This document shows positions 42,776 through 51,754 of a stretch of 55,773 bases of DNA, one piece after another. Below the pieces are notes generated by a model, which saw only the letters and a list, made by a program, of their open reading frames with translations, searched no databases and was not told where the DNA came from. Numbering within the stretch: position 1 is the first letter of the stretch; every line of letters begins with the position of its first letter. Origin of the DNA: Desulfobacteraceae bacterium (GTDB taxonomy: Bacteria; Desulfobacterota; Desulfobacteria; Desulfobacterales; Desulfosalsimonadaceae); assembly GCA_011389515.1 (NCBI GenBank), contig JAABUA010000016.1:1-55773 (forward strand), written 5' to 3'. The position numbers were made by a program, and so were the translations under genes.

Positions 42776-44734
42776 ATGAGACACCTTACAATTGTAAACT
42801 TCGCAGTCTTTGTGATTTCCTTCTTTGTCCTGCTGTCCATGGGCTGTGACAGCGGCAGCAGCGGAACAGGCAATAATGCTCCCAATGCGCCGGGCATGGC
42901 GATGTCCGAGGTGATGGGCCCGGACACCATAGACGACGATTTCGTCGTGTCTCAAAATACGACCACCACCTTCAATGGGACAACGGTAAAAGGGAATGTT
43001 ATCGTAGAGAAAGATGCCCTATTCTTTGCAAATGGTGCCAGTATTGAGGGAAATGTCCAGGCGTACGGCGCCTATGTCGTGGATCTGGATCAGCAGACAT
43101 TCATCGACGGGGATGTGCAAGGAGAAAAAACACGATCGGTCATTGTGCGCGGTCGCACGGTGGTTGGGGGCAATGTCCAGATAACGGAAGCGGCTGCGCC
43201 TGAAAATGTGGACGCCCTGCTGGTGGAAAACGCCGAAGTAGATGGTGATGTACAGGCGGAAAAAAGCAGAGGACGCTTGCGCGTAAAAAACAGCCTGGTT
43301 TTCGGCAACCTGCAATTCGAGGAAAACAAGACAGGACCTTACGAGATAACCGGAAACGATATCGACGGAGACCTTCAGTTTTTCAAAAATAAGGGCACCG
43401 GTAGGATTACAGGCAACCAGGTCGGGGGTAACCTGCAAAGCAAGGAAAACAACCCCCAGCCGACCATCTCCGGCAATATCGTAGAAGGAGATATAGAGAT
43501 CGAATTCGGCGGAAACGGAGACGGCAGTACCGATGATGGTACAGATGATGGAACCGAAGATAGCACAGATGTTGACGATGGAACCGATGATAGTACCGAT
43601 GACGGCACTGATGGCGCTGATGATGGCACTGATGATAGCACCGATGGTACCGATGACGGTACTGATGGAACCGATGACGTCACTGATGGCACCGATGATG
43701 GTACCGATGACGGCACTGATGGTACCGATGACGGCACTGATGATGGCACTGATGGCACCGATGATGGCACCGATGATGGCACTAATGGAACCGATGACGG
43801 CACTGATGATGTTACCGATGGAACCGAAGACGGAACCGATGATGGCACCGATGGAACCGATGATGGAACCGATGATGGCACTGATGGAACCGATGACGTC
43901 ACTGATGGCACCGATGACGTCACTGATGGCACCGATGATGGAACCGATGATGGCACTGATGGCAACGATGGAACCGATGATGGCACTGATGGAACCGATG
44001 ACGTCACCGATGACAACCTGTCCGAGGTGAAAGGTAGAGAGACGATTGACGATAATTTCACCGTAATGGAAAATACGATCACCACCTTCAACGGGACAAC
44101 GGTCAAGGGCAATGTTATCGTGATGAAAAATGCCCAATTTTTTGCAAATGGTGCCAGTATTGAGGGAAATGTTCAGGCGTACAGCGCCTATCTGGTGGAT
44201 CTGGATCAGCAGACGTTCATCGACGGGGACGTGCAAGGAGAGAAAACACGATCGGTCATTTTGCGCGACGGCACAGTGGTTGGCGGCAATTTCCAGATCA
44301 CGGAAGCGGTTGCTCCTGAAGATGTGGACGCCTTGCTGGTGAACAACGCCGAAGTAGGCGGTTATGTACAGGCGGAAAAAAGCAGCGGACGCTTGCGCGT
44401 GAAAAACAGCCTGGTTTTCGGCAGCCTGCAATTCGAGGAAAACAAGGCAGGGCCTTACGAGGTAACCGGAAACGCTATCGACGGAGACCTCCAGTTTTTC
44501 AAAAACCAGGGCCCCGGTACGATTACAGGCAACCATGTCGGAGGTAACCTGCAAAGCGAGCAAAACAATCCCCAGCCGACCATCTCCGGCAATATCGTAG
44601 AAGGTTATCTGGAGATCGAATCCGAAGGAAACGGGGGCAGCAGCACCGATTATGTAACCGATGATGGCACTGATGATAGCACCGATGATGCCGGAATCTG
44701 GACGGAATGCTTTATTAAGGCCTTGAAAAATTAG
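42776..44734 (+). CDS. Lipoprotein with two duplicated beta-solenoid-like domains joined by an Asp/Gly/Thr repeat tract
   Basis: The start is at 42776 (MRHLTIVNF), with AAGGAA six bases upstream; 652 residues. Lipobox VLLSMGC, cysteine at about 24. Domain A (about 44-253) and domain B (about 416-625) are near-identical copies built from short repeats such as TTFNGTTVKGNVIV, GASIEGNVQAY, FIDGDVQGEKTRSV and KNSLVFGNLQFEENKTGPY. This suggests a parallel beta-helix. The linker (about 254-415) is a run of DGTDDGTDG-type units. The C-terminus ends WTECFIKALKN. No named family is certain; an envelope or surface protein is likely, and the acidic tract could bind calcium. Confidence 0.8.
   Translation: MRHLTIVNFAVFVISFFVLLSMGCDSGSSGTGNNAPNAPGMAMSEVMGPDTIDDDFVVSQNTTTTFNGTTVKGNVIVEKDALFFANGASIEGNVQAYGAYVVDLDQQTFIDGDVQGEKTRSVIVRGRTVVGGNVQITEAAAPENVDALLVENAEVDGDVQAEKSRGRLRVKNSLVFGNLQFEENKTGPYEITGNDIDGDLQFFKNKGTGRITGNQVGGNLQSKENNPQPTISGNIVEGDIEIEFGGNGDGSTDDGTDDGTEDSTDVDDGTDDSTDDGTDGADDGTDDSTDGTDDGTDGTDDVTDGTDDGTDDGTDGTDDGTDDGTDGTDDGTDDGTNGTDDGTDDVTDGTEDGTDDGTDGTDDGTDDGTDGTDDVTDGTDDVTDGTDDGTDDGTDGNDGTDDGTDGTDDVTDDNLSEVKGRETIDDNFTVMENTITTFNGTTVKGNVIVMKNAQFFANGASIEGNVQAYSAYLVDLDQQTFIDGDVQGEKTRSVILRDGTVVGGNFQITEAVAPEDVDALLVNNAEVGGYVQAEKSSGRLRVKNSLVFGSLQFEENKAGPYEVTGNAIDGDLQFFKNQGPGTITGNHVGGNLQSEQNNPQPTISGNIVEGYLEIESEGNGGSSTDYVTDDGTDDSTDDAGIWTECFIKALKN
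42905..43535 (+). repeat. Internal duplication, copy A
   Basis: About 630 bases, matched by copy B (44021-44650). Long identical blocks include the segments encoding FNGTTVKGNVIV, FANGASIEGNVQAY, LDQQTFIDGDVQGEKTRSV, AEKS-GRLRVKNSLVFG and NNPQPTISGNIVEG. The duplication must be fairly recent, or the copies are kept alike by gene conversion. Confidence 0.85.
43520..44010 (+). repeat. Coding microsatellite-like tract (GATGGCACT / GATGGAACC units)
   Basis: About 490 bases of 9- and 15-base units with wobble differences, encoding DGT/DD repeats. Such a tract can change length in multiples of three and thus vary the spacer between the two domains without breaking the frame. Confidence 0.9.
44021..44650 (+). 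repeat. Internal duplication, copy B
   Basis: The second copy of the domain at 42905-43535. Differences are mostly single substitutions (for example VIVEKDALFF versus VIVMKNAQFF). It is followed by a short second Asp/Thr tract before the end of the protein. Confidence 0.85.
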
Positions 44735-44780
44735 ACAAGGTCAAAGGGCCTTAATGATGTTAAAGACCTTTTTGAATGCA

Positions 44781-46259
44781 TTATGTGCTGTCCACGCCTT
44801 TGATGCCCGCCATGATTTTCGCGTCTTTTTTAAACTTCTCTATTTTTTTAGCCAGATCCTGCCCAATGGTAATCTTCTGGGCCTGTGGAGATCCCGCGCC
44901 GTGGGTAGACTCGATGGGCACAACCGACCCTTGCCCCGTGAGATACTCGATCAGGCGCAGTATCCGAATCCGGTTTTCCGTTGAAACGCCTTCTTTTCCC
45001 TTGAAATATTTATCAATCACATTCCCGATGGTTTTATTTGCAAGGTCTTCAGCGGTCGGCATGGTGCAAACTAACCCGCCTGCAATGTCGGCAGCCGCAT
45101 AAGTTCCATCCCAGATCGCCTCGACACCCTTAAGCTTTGCAATGTTTACATATAAAGGATTAGGCGTAAAGACGCCCGAAGCGGTTTTTTCTCCGGTGTA
45201 TATGGATGCGAGGGCGCAGCCGAAAGCGGTTTCGCTGTGATGATGCAGGTCGGCCAATTTTTCCCGGATATGCCGTGCTTTACTGACACCGTTGTAGTCG
45301 GCGGCAACCGCAGCGGCTCCGATGAGCAAATCCCGGTGTCCGGCTTTGCAGCTTGTGGTGTTCAGTCGCTGGAGGCCGGCAAAACAGTTGACAAGGTTCG
45401 CCGCGTGTGCATATTCCCCGCACATAAAAATGCGCTCCTTTGGTATAAAAACATCATCGAAGATAACGTGTGTTGAACCATGAACGCCGTAGCGGGCGTT
45501 GCCATAGTCCATTTCCTTTCCAACAAGACGCCGCATATTCGGAGCGGGCGCCTCTGCAATATGCAGTATACCCGGTGCATTGCTTGGCACGGCAAAGCAA
45601 ACGGCATACTGCTGGTCGTCGGCGCCCAACGTAGTACAGGGCACAACCACGATTTCTTCGGCGATTGCCGCGCCGGAGATACTGGCCTTCGCGCCCCTTA
45701 CAACGATACCATCGGGCCGTTTTTCGACAATGTGCAAGTAGAGGTCAGGATCAGCCTGCTCATGCGGGCCCAGGCTGCGGTCTCCCTTTACGTCCATCAT
45801 CGCGCCGGCAACAGCCAAATCGTTTTCCTGCACATAGCCCAGAAACTTCAAGAATCGGGCGTGGTAGTCGCTGTCGGCTGATTGATCCATGTCGAAGGTT
45901 GTTTTGAAAACTGTATTCAGGACACTCGTGCTGACACACCGGGCGCCAATACATGCCCCGTGTCTGTGGACAAGATTGCGGGACAGTTCAAAACGTTTTT
46001 TAAGCTCTTCCCTGGTTTGGTGTATATGCAGAAAACGGCTGACCTTGCCGCCAGTAAAAGGAGAATGTGCCGTATAAGGCCCTTCGCTATCATTCTTGGC
46101 ATCGCTTCCGGACAATGCGTACACAAGGCCAATGGCATCCATAGCCGGTTTAAAGCAGGGATGCGCATAGATATCATCAATTTTTTCTCCGTAGGCCCAC
46201 AAATTGACCTGCATGGCCCTGATGCTATCGGTGTAGTTTTGCTTTGTTCTCAGCGGCAT
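44781..46259 (-). CDS. 4-hydroxyphenylacetate 3-hydroxylase / 4-hydroxybutyryl-CoA dehydratase family protein
   Basis: The start is placed at 46259 (MPLRTKQNYTDSIR), with GGGAGGGG upstream; 493 residues. The fold is the acyl-CoA-dehydrogenase-like HpaB family. The HSETAFGC segment keeps the His-x6-Cys spacing of two 4Fe-4S ligands of 4-hydroxybutyryl-CoA dehydratase, and a cysteine pair is present near the N-terminal third (ACIGARC). That pair is spaced by five rather than the expected four, so cluster binding is likely but not proven. No flavin reductase gene is adjacent, which favours a radical dehydratase/isomerase over an oxygenase in this anaerobe. The gene stands alone. Confidence 0.8.
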   Translation of the reverse strand: MPLRTKQNYTDSIRAMQVNLWAYGEKIDDIYAHPCFKPAMDAIGLVYALSGSDAKNDSEGPYTAHSPFTGGKVSRFLHIHQTREELKKRFELSRNLVHRHGACIGARCVSTSVLNTVFKTTFDMDQSADSDYHARFLKFLGYVQENDLAVAGAMMDVKGDRSLGPHEQADPDLYLHIVEKRPDGIVVRGAKASISGAAIAEEIVVVPCTTLGADDQQYAVCFAVPSNAPGILHIAEAPAPNMRRLVGKEMDYGNARYGVHGSTHVIFDDVFIPKERIFMCGEYAHAANLVNCFAGLQRLNTTSCKAGHRDLLIGAAAVAADYNGVSKARHIREKLADLHHHSETAFGCALASIYTGEKTASGVFTPNPLYVNIAKLKGVEAIWDGTYAAADIAGGLVCTMPTAEDLANKTIGNVIDKYFKGKEGVSTENRIRILRLIEYLTGQGSVVPIESTHGAGSPQAQKITIGQDLAKKIEKFKKDAKIMAGIKGVDST

Positions 46260-46670
46260 GTTACCCCTCCCCCGACCCATCTCAAAGCCCTGAACCAAAA
46301 CACTGCTTGTCGGCTCCTGGCCAAAGATTGAGTAATGTGAATTTCAGCCCGGAGCGCATTGTAATCAAGGTACGAACTTCAGTTTATCCGGGAATAGCGC
46401 CTTATGACAAGTGTCTTGCATTTTCTTATACCGCGACCGAGCCTGTTCAACTACCGGATAAGATCGTGTTTCGCATCTCTCACACGACTGATATCACTTG
46501 CGTCACCTAATCGGGATAGGGAGACCATGACATACTCTCTCCCACACCACCGGGCATACGGATAACGTGAATTAGTTCCGATCAAGTCTGACACTTGCCA
46601 TTTGTTTTAAGCAGTGGCCACAGATATCCTTTCTGAGGTTAACAACCGACAAATCGGAAAGGAGAAAACC
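46260..46670. other. Intergenic region with a possible group II intron 3'-end relic
   Basis: On the minus strand 46565-46505 reads CCGTATGCCCGGTGGTGTGG, GAGAG, a short stem and then CTCCCTATCCCGAT. This resembles the 3' end of bacterial group II introns. No reverse transcriptase frame is present. The plus strand near 46580-46640 (GATCAAGTCTGACACTTGCC) could be an IS end belonging to the transposase relic that follows. Confidence 0.35.
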
Positions 46671-46922
46671 ATGATCACCGTGGAAAAACTTATCAGAAAC
46701 AAACCTGGATTGCTATAGTTAGCTTCATGCTTTATCAATGTGTCCGAGGCCTGCCGGATAATTGGCTGCAACCGGGATACTTTTTATCCATTTAAGCAAG
46801 CCTTTGATGAAGGCGACGTTGATGCGCTTAAATTCTTTCTCGCACCAGACTATTGCAGAACCCAAGGAGATTTATACATGCTTGGCGAGGCATGTGATAG
46901 GATTGTTTGTGAAAACGTATAA
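46671..46922 (+). pseudogene. IS481-like transposase N-terminal relic
   Basis: ATG with GGAGAAAACC upstream encodes MITVEKLIRNKPGLL and then an in-frame TAG. The same frame continues with VSEACRIIGCNRDTFYPFKQ and AFDEGDVDALKFF, the helix-turn-helix region typical of IS481-type transposases (normally CRxxGxSRDTFYRYK). It then runs into unrelated sequence and stops. The catalytic DDE domain is missing. Confidence 0.6.
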
Positions 46923-47210
46923 CTTTATGAACGTTCCCAATTTACTGACGACAATTATGGCATTTTAAAAATTTCATCTTATTTTTGGTTCAAATATTTG
47001 TGTTTGCTTCCCTGCGACCCTTCGGCACGTGGCGTAGAGATAATTCGTAAGATGTGGTTTTCGGATTCGCATTAGAAAGGCCGCGACCGGTGCGACGATT
47101 ACGTGGAGATTGTCATATTCATGAATCGTCCTGGCAAGGTACACTTTACGTCGTCACGAACCAGTGATTGTCATTATATACTGCTACGAAATCAATAGTA
47201 GGCTCCAAAT

Positions 47211-48368
47211 ATGAGTGAAAGAGATCGGAGGTCTGATCAGAGAATCGAAAATGCAGGTGAAAGCAGGCATTTGCTGGGCATGAGTGTATGGCAACTTCAG
47301 TTGTTGCGCTATACCGTCGTTACGTTTATGGCAGTGGTTTTGCTATGTCTGATCGTGTTTATGGTCTGGGTGCTGGGCCAAATCATCTCGACGCTCCAGG
47401 TGCTGATTTTTCCCCTTGCCGTAGCCGGGGTTCTGGCGCTGATACTTTTTCCGGTTGTGGAGTTTTTCGAACGCTATTTACGGCTCTCGCGACTGGGTGC
47501 GGTGGTGGTGATTTTCCTGCTGTTTTCTTTTCTGTTGATGCTCGCGCTGGTTCTTGTCATACCTGTTACCATCAACCAGGGCAGCGAGTTCATCAGTTTG
47601 ATCCCGGCCATGGCCGAGCAGGGGTATGATAGTCTTTCCCGTAGTTTTCCCAAGGCAATAACTGCGTTTGAAGACCTTATTTCAAACATTGATCTGAAAA
47701 CCATGGTGCCGGAACCTCAGGAGGCAGCTGAAAAAACCATGGCGTATATCGGTCTGTTCTTCGGAATGGGTTTCGTCCCGTTATATCTATTTTTCGCACT
47801 TCTTTCCGGAAACAAGATTCATGATCATGCCAAGAATCTGCTCTTTATTTTTCATCGTGAAACGCAAGATGAAGTGCTTTATCTCGGGCAGGTGTTTGTT
47901 GCGTATGTAACGGCATTTTTTCGCGGCCAATTGATTATTGCTCTGGCCATGGGTGTTATGATGGCTGTGGGATTTACGTTTATTGGCCTGAGTGGCGCCA
48001 TTCTTTTCGGGCTGGCACTGGGCCTGCTCAGCATTGTTCCCTATCTTGGGATGGTGATCGGGCTTTTGACAGTATTGCCGGTTGCTTACATACAGCCGGA
48101 AGGCGGCGTTCAGCTTGCAGTGCTGGTACTGGCCGTGATCCTTTCAACGCAAGTAATCGAAAGTATATTTCTGACGCCGAAGATCATGGCAGATCGATCC
48201 GGGCTTCATCCGGTCCTGGTTGTCATTTCCATCATTTTCTGGGGAACGGTTTTCGGTGGTATTATAGGCATGATTTTGGCGGTACCGCTGACAGCGACTT
48301 TCCTGACGCTCGGCAAGCATTTTAAGTTGCGGCTCTACAGGGCTGATAAGCCGGAGGGAGTGGCGTAA
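47211..48368 (+). CDS. AI-2E family transporter (PerM/UPF0118-like membrane protein)
   Basis: 385 residues with about eight membrane helices. The central conserved region is recognisable (AYVTAFFRGQLIIALAMGVMMAVGF, GLALGLLSIVPYLGMVIG), as is the C-terminal HPVLVVISIIFWGTVFGGIIGMILAVPLTA. Members include proposed exporters of autoinducer-2 and Na+/H+ antiporters; the actual substrate here is unknown. It has no operon partners; gaps of 288 bases upstream (nothing recognised) and 608 bases downstream surround it. Confidence 0.9.
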   Translation: MSERDRRSDQRIENAGESRHLLGMSVWQLQLLRYTVVTFMAVVLLCLIVFMVWVLGQIISTLQVLIFPLAVAGVLALILFPVVEFFERYLRLSRLGAVVVIFLLFSFLLMLALVLVIPVTINQGSEFISLIPAMAEQGYDSLSRSFPKAITAFEDLISNIDLKTMVPEPQEAAEKTMAYIGLFFGMGFVPLYLFFALLSGNKIHDHAKNLLFIFHRETQDEVLYLGQVFVAYVTAFFRGQLIIALAMGVMMAVGFTFIGLSGAILFGLALGLLSIVPYLGMVIGLLTVLPVAYIQPEGGVQLAVLVLAVILSTQVIESIFLTPKIMADRSGLHPVLVVISIIFWGTVFGGIIGMILAVPLTATFLTLGKHFKLRLYRADKPEGVA

Positions 48369-48976
48369 CATTTGTTGAATGGACATTCACATAAAAATCA
48401 CTCCAATCAATTATGTTGCTACGCACTGTTCATACAGATAACGCGTCCATAACCCCCGGGTCAACGTTGTGATTCGTTACGTCTTATGGGAACTATCGAT
48501 GAGGATACGCAGCGCCCAGAATACGCAGCGCCCAGATGCCCGCGCCATGTGAACCGATCCGCTTCCAGAGAAGAAGGTTCGCACTAAGGCTATTCCCCCC
48601 CAGCAATGCGAATTTCAGACCGGACCACATTGGCAAATTGACCACCGCGCGTTCGTCCCATATGGAAGGCGGCAATGGCTGAATTCGATCCTTAAAACGA
48701 ATATCGCCATCCTCCCCCGGAGGGGGACTCTTTGAGAGCTGCCCCGGCCATTGGCAAGCGTACGTCAACGCCAATCCCCGTCCCGGTGTGTGCCAACGCC
48801 TTGTGTTTGAACCCTTTTGCCCTGTTATTGGTAGCCCACCACTTTTCCCTCCCTGTTCATTTAATTTCTGGCGATTCCGATTTATATTAAATTCAAAATG
48901 TTATAATTAGCTCAAGTTGTCCGGGTGAAACTATAAAATACGTATAAAAAAAGTATGTTCTTTTGCCCGAAAATGT
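48369..48976. other. Gene-poor stretch with a 16-bp tandem duplication
   Basis: No supported gene; a 93-codon minus-strand frame (48493-48774) shows no family features. ATACGCAGCGCCCAGA occurs twice in tandem near 48509-48540. The stretch ends where the truncated GrdC frame begins, so it probably contains the deletion end point. Confidence 0.45.
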
Positions 48977-49228
48977 TTGACAGGCTTTTCTGAAAGCAAA
49001 CAGATGGCCGAATTTGCTGGGGCTCACGGCTTGCCCGGGTTTTCGCCCACCCAGGGCCACATCGCCTCGGCCGTTCCATACCTGCCGCATGCCATTGCCG
49101 GGCTCACGTCAGGGACGATGCAGCGGGTGCAGTTTGTGGCCAAGGCGAGTCTTTTTCTCGGCCGGATGACCGGCGCTGGTGACGGCGCCAGTCTTATGAT
49201 AGAGCGCAACCCGGCGTTAACCCATTAA
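48977..49228 (+). pseudogene. grdC: C-terminal remnant of glycine reductase component C subunit (GrdC-like)
   Basis: About 75 residues of coherent sequence (GLPGFSPTQGHIASAVPYLP, RVQFVAKASLFLGRMTGAGDG) match the end of the FabH-like component C subunit, which is normally about 500 residues. The catalytic part is gone. The apparent ATG at 48977 lies at the junction and has no ribosome binding site. Component C converts the Se-carboxymethyl intermediate to acetyl phosphate. The fragment ends 16 bases before grdA, as expected from a former operon. Confidence 0.65.
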
Positions 49229-49244
49229 AAAAAAGGAGAATGGC

Positions 49245-49697
49245 ATGATTGATCTCAAGGGAAAACTGGTTCTGTGCCTCGGCGAACGCGACGGCATCGC
49301 CGCGCCCGCCCTTCAAGCGTGCGTGGAAAGCGCCGGGGCCGAGGTGATCTACACCGAAACCCAGTGCTTTGTCTGAACCTCTGCAGGCGCCATGGATCTG
49401 GAAGAGCAGGCAAATATCGCCCGACTCGTTGAATCCGGTCAACGTGACCGGATGGTTGCCATGCTGGGCATGCCGAATCCGGCAAGCACCCGCATGGTGG
49501 CGATGACGCTTCAGGAGGGCGATCCGAGCTATGCTGGTCCATTGGCAGGGATCCCGTTGGGACTCCCGGTATATCGCATCCTGGAAGAGCAGGTGAAGCA
49601 AATCATCAATCCCGCTGTATACGAAAGAGAAGTGGGCCCGATGGAATTTGTATTAGACGGCGCCGCCATAAGCAAGGCTTTGGATGCCGGCAGGTAG
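49245..49697 (+). CDS. grdA: GrdA, glycine/sarcosine/betaine reductase selenoprotein A (in-frame UGA = Sec)
   Basis: ATG at 49245 preceded by AAAAGGAGAATGGC; 150 residues if the TGA at 49374-49376 is read as selenocysteine. The site is TETQCFV-Sec-TSAGAMDLEEQ, the conserved Cys-x-x-Sec of selenoprotein A. The rest (KIKL-like IDLKGKLVLCLGERDG; RMVAMLGMPNPASTRMVAMT; GPMEFVLDGAAI) matches the family along its length. GrdA carries the carboxymethyl group on its selenium between component B and component C. Normal ORF calling would see only a piece from 49392. It seems intact, unlike its neighbours. A SECIS hairpin after the UGA could not be drawn convincingly by eye. Confidence 0.9.
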
Positions 49698-49733
49698 GAA
49701 AAATACGGCCATAAAGAAAGCGGAGCAAAAATT

Positions 49734-51062
49734 ATGAATATAGCCACAGTCCCCCGGGTGCGTCCCGACCTGGCGCATCGGCTTGAATTGTTCAATTACA
49801 CAGTTCGGGATTTGCGCCTGGGGGAGGAGACCAACTGGGCGGAAGGGGTTTTGACTGTCAATGCCGAGGCGCTCAAAAAGCATCTGATCGCGGAAGCAGG
49901 CGTCCGCAGGATGGGCATTGCAGTGGCCCGTCCTGGAGCATCGGCCCGGATTGGCAACATACTGGATGCCATTGAGCCCCGCGTCAAGCCGGACAATGGT
50001 CAGATTTTCCCCGGTTTTCTGGGCGCCATGGACGGCACGGTGGGACGCGGGGTGACCCACGCCCTGAATGGATGCGCCGTTCTGGTCTGCGGCAGCGTGC
50101 CCGGCGAAGTGGCCAGCCAGGTCGTCTCCGAGGCCATGGTGGACATGTCCGGTCCAGGTGCACGTTATTCGCCGTTTTCCAGGACCCTGAACCTGATTCT
50201 GTGGTGCGATTTCTATGATGATCACGATCCGGTCAAACGGGTTTCGGTGGCCCGGTATGCGGGACTGATGGCTGCCCGCTGGCTGGCCGCAGCCACATTG
50301 GACCACGTTCCTGATGATATACGGGTCTATGGCGTGCCGGAAAAAACCTCGTCAATAAGAAATGGGCCCCACGTGGTGTATATCTGCCCGGGGATGCTGC
50401 TCTCGGACCTGCACCAGACATTTTTGAGCGGCAGCGCCCTGACCTCCACCCCCACGGTGGTGCATCCCACCCAATTAATGGACGGTATACTGGTCAGCGG
50501 GAACTATGACATCGGTGCCACGCGAAACCCCACCTATCTCTACCAGCGCTCGCCCATTGTGGAGGCGCTTTTTTCATACCAGGAAAAAGGGTTGTTGTCC
50601 TTTATGGGCGTCATCGTCACCAAATGCCTGATCGAAGGTTTCTCCGGCAAACAGCGCTCGGCCTACCTGGCCGCCCAGACCGCCAAACTGCTGGATGCCT
50701 ACGGTGTAGTCATCTCCATTGAAGAGTGCGGCCATGCCTATGCCGACCTGATGCTGACCTGCCAGGCCTGCGAAGAGATTGGGATCAAAACCGTTTTGAT
50801 CATGGCTGAAAGCGCCGGGGCCACGGGGGCAAAGCCGGGCCCCATTGCCTTTGCCGAAGCTGCCGATGCCGTCATATCAGCCGGCAATATGGATGAAGTC
50901 GTTTCCCTTCCGGCGGTTGAAGCCATTTACGGCGGGCCCTGGTCCTGTGGCCGCTGGATGATTGAGCGTATGGCATTGGATGCCATGGAAACCCCGCTTG
51001 CCAATATTTTTGCCGCCACCAGCCAGGTGGGAACCGGAAGATTAAAAGGAGAAACGCGATGA
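49734..51062 (+). CDS. grdE: GrdE-like component B subunit (alpha/beta proprotein homologue) lacking the pyruvoyl cysteine
   Basis: 442 residues, GGAG eight bases before the ATG. Family features run along the whole length: TLNLILWCDFYDDHDPVKRVS, TSTPTVVHPTQLMDGILVSGN, MGVIVTKCLIEG and SLPAVEAIYG. In GrdE/GrdG/GrdI the motif SGNC holds the cysteine at which the proprotein is cleaved to form the pyruvoyl cofactor (Cys242 of Clostridium sticklandii, as I recall). Here it reads SGNY (Tyr258), and no cysteine is near. So either the protein is inactive or it belongs to a subfamily with another chemistry. The stop overlaps the grdB start (ATGA). Confidence 0.82.
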   Translation: MNIATVPRVRPDLAHRLELFNYTVRDLRLGEETNWAEGVLTVNAEALKKHLIAEAGVRRMGIAVARPGASARIGNILDAIEPRVKPDNGQIFPGFLGAMDGTVGRGVTHALNGCAVLVCGSVPGEVASQVVSEAMVDMSGPGARYSPFSRTLNLILWCDFYDDHDPVKRVSVARYAGLMAARWLAAATLDHVPDDIRVYGVPEKTSSIRNGPHVVYICPGMLLSDLHQTFLSGSALTSTPTVVHPTQLMDGILVSGNYDIGATRNPTYLYQRSPIVEALFSYQEKGLLSFMGVIVTKCLIEGFSGKQRSAYLAAQTAKLLDAYGVVISIEECGHAYADLMLTCQACEEIGIKTVLIMAESAGATGAKPGPIAFAEAADAVISAGNMDEVVSLPAVEAIYGGPWSCGRWMIERMALDAMETPLANIFAATSQVGTGRLKGETR

Positions 51063-51754
51063 CGCGCATCATGCACTATATTAACAAGTTTTTCGGGGGC
51101 ATTGGCGGAGAAGACAAGGCGGAATATCCGCTGACAGTAACTGCCGGAACCGTCGGCCCGGGCCGGCTCCTGGCCGGGAAGCTTGGAGATGCGGGAACCA
51201 TTGTCGCAACAATCGTCTGCGGTGATAATACGGCCCAGTACAGCCCTGACCACATCAAGCAGGAAATCGTGGCGCTGCTTGAACAGTACGAGGCCGATAT
51301 CCTGGTGGCAGGGCCGGCCTTCAGCAGCGGCCGGTATGGGCTGGCCTGTGCGGAAGCAGCAGAAGCCGCGCAAATGTATGGCATTCAGTCAGTTGTGAGC
51401 ATGCATCCCGAAAATCCCGGAATTGATCTTTGCCCGGCCGATGTTATTATCGTTAAAGCAGGCGAATCGGCTGTGGATATGGCCGCCTCCATGGAACATC
51501 TCTGCCAGGTGTTGGTACGCCTGACAGCCGGCAGGCCGATTGATACGGAAGAGCTGATATATTGCATTAAGCGCGATATCCGGTGCAACACCACTTCCCG
51601 GAAAAACGGGGCTGTCCGTGCCGTGGATATGCTGCTGGCGAAAATTGGCGGGAAAAAATTCGAATCCGAACAGTTGCCCCCGCACTTTCCTCGGATCACG
51701 CCGGCGCCGCCGATCGAAGCCACCGGTGGCCCGGTGCGAGCAGTTTGCCGTTGA
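51059..51754 (+). pseudogene. grdB: GrdB, component B selenoprotein, N-terminal part (gene broken by internal deletion)
   Basis: 231 codons. The N-terminal part is well conserved (IMHYINKFFGGIGGEDKAEYP, TVGPGRLL, IVATIVCGDNTAQYS, LVAGPAFSSGRYGLACAEAA, TTSRKNGAVRAVDMLL). After PPIEATGGPV the frame goes out of register and stops. The normal protein (about 435 residues) continues for about 100 residues before the Sec site; here that middle part is missing. The Sec-containing end lies in another frame at 51735-52076. GrdB is the substrate-binding subunit that passes the carboxymethyl group to GrdA. Confidence 0.8.

Noticed and set aside
43520-44010. CRISPR-like repeat array
   Set aside because: Units are 9-15 bases, without unique spacers, and lie inside a coding frame; this is a coding tandem repeat.
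43019-44563. 514-codon open frame on the minus strand
   Set aside because: A shadow of the repeat-rich lipoprotein gene; long only because the repeat units lack stops on the other strand.
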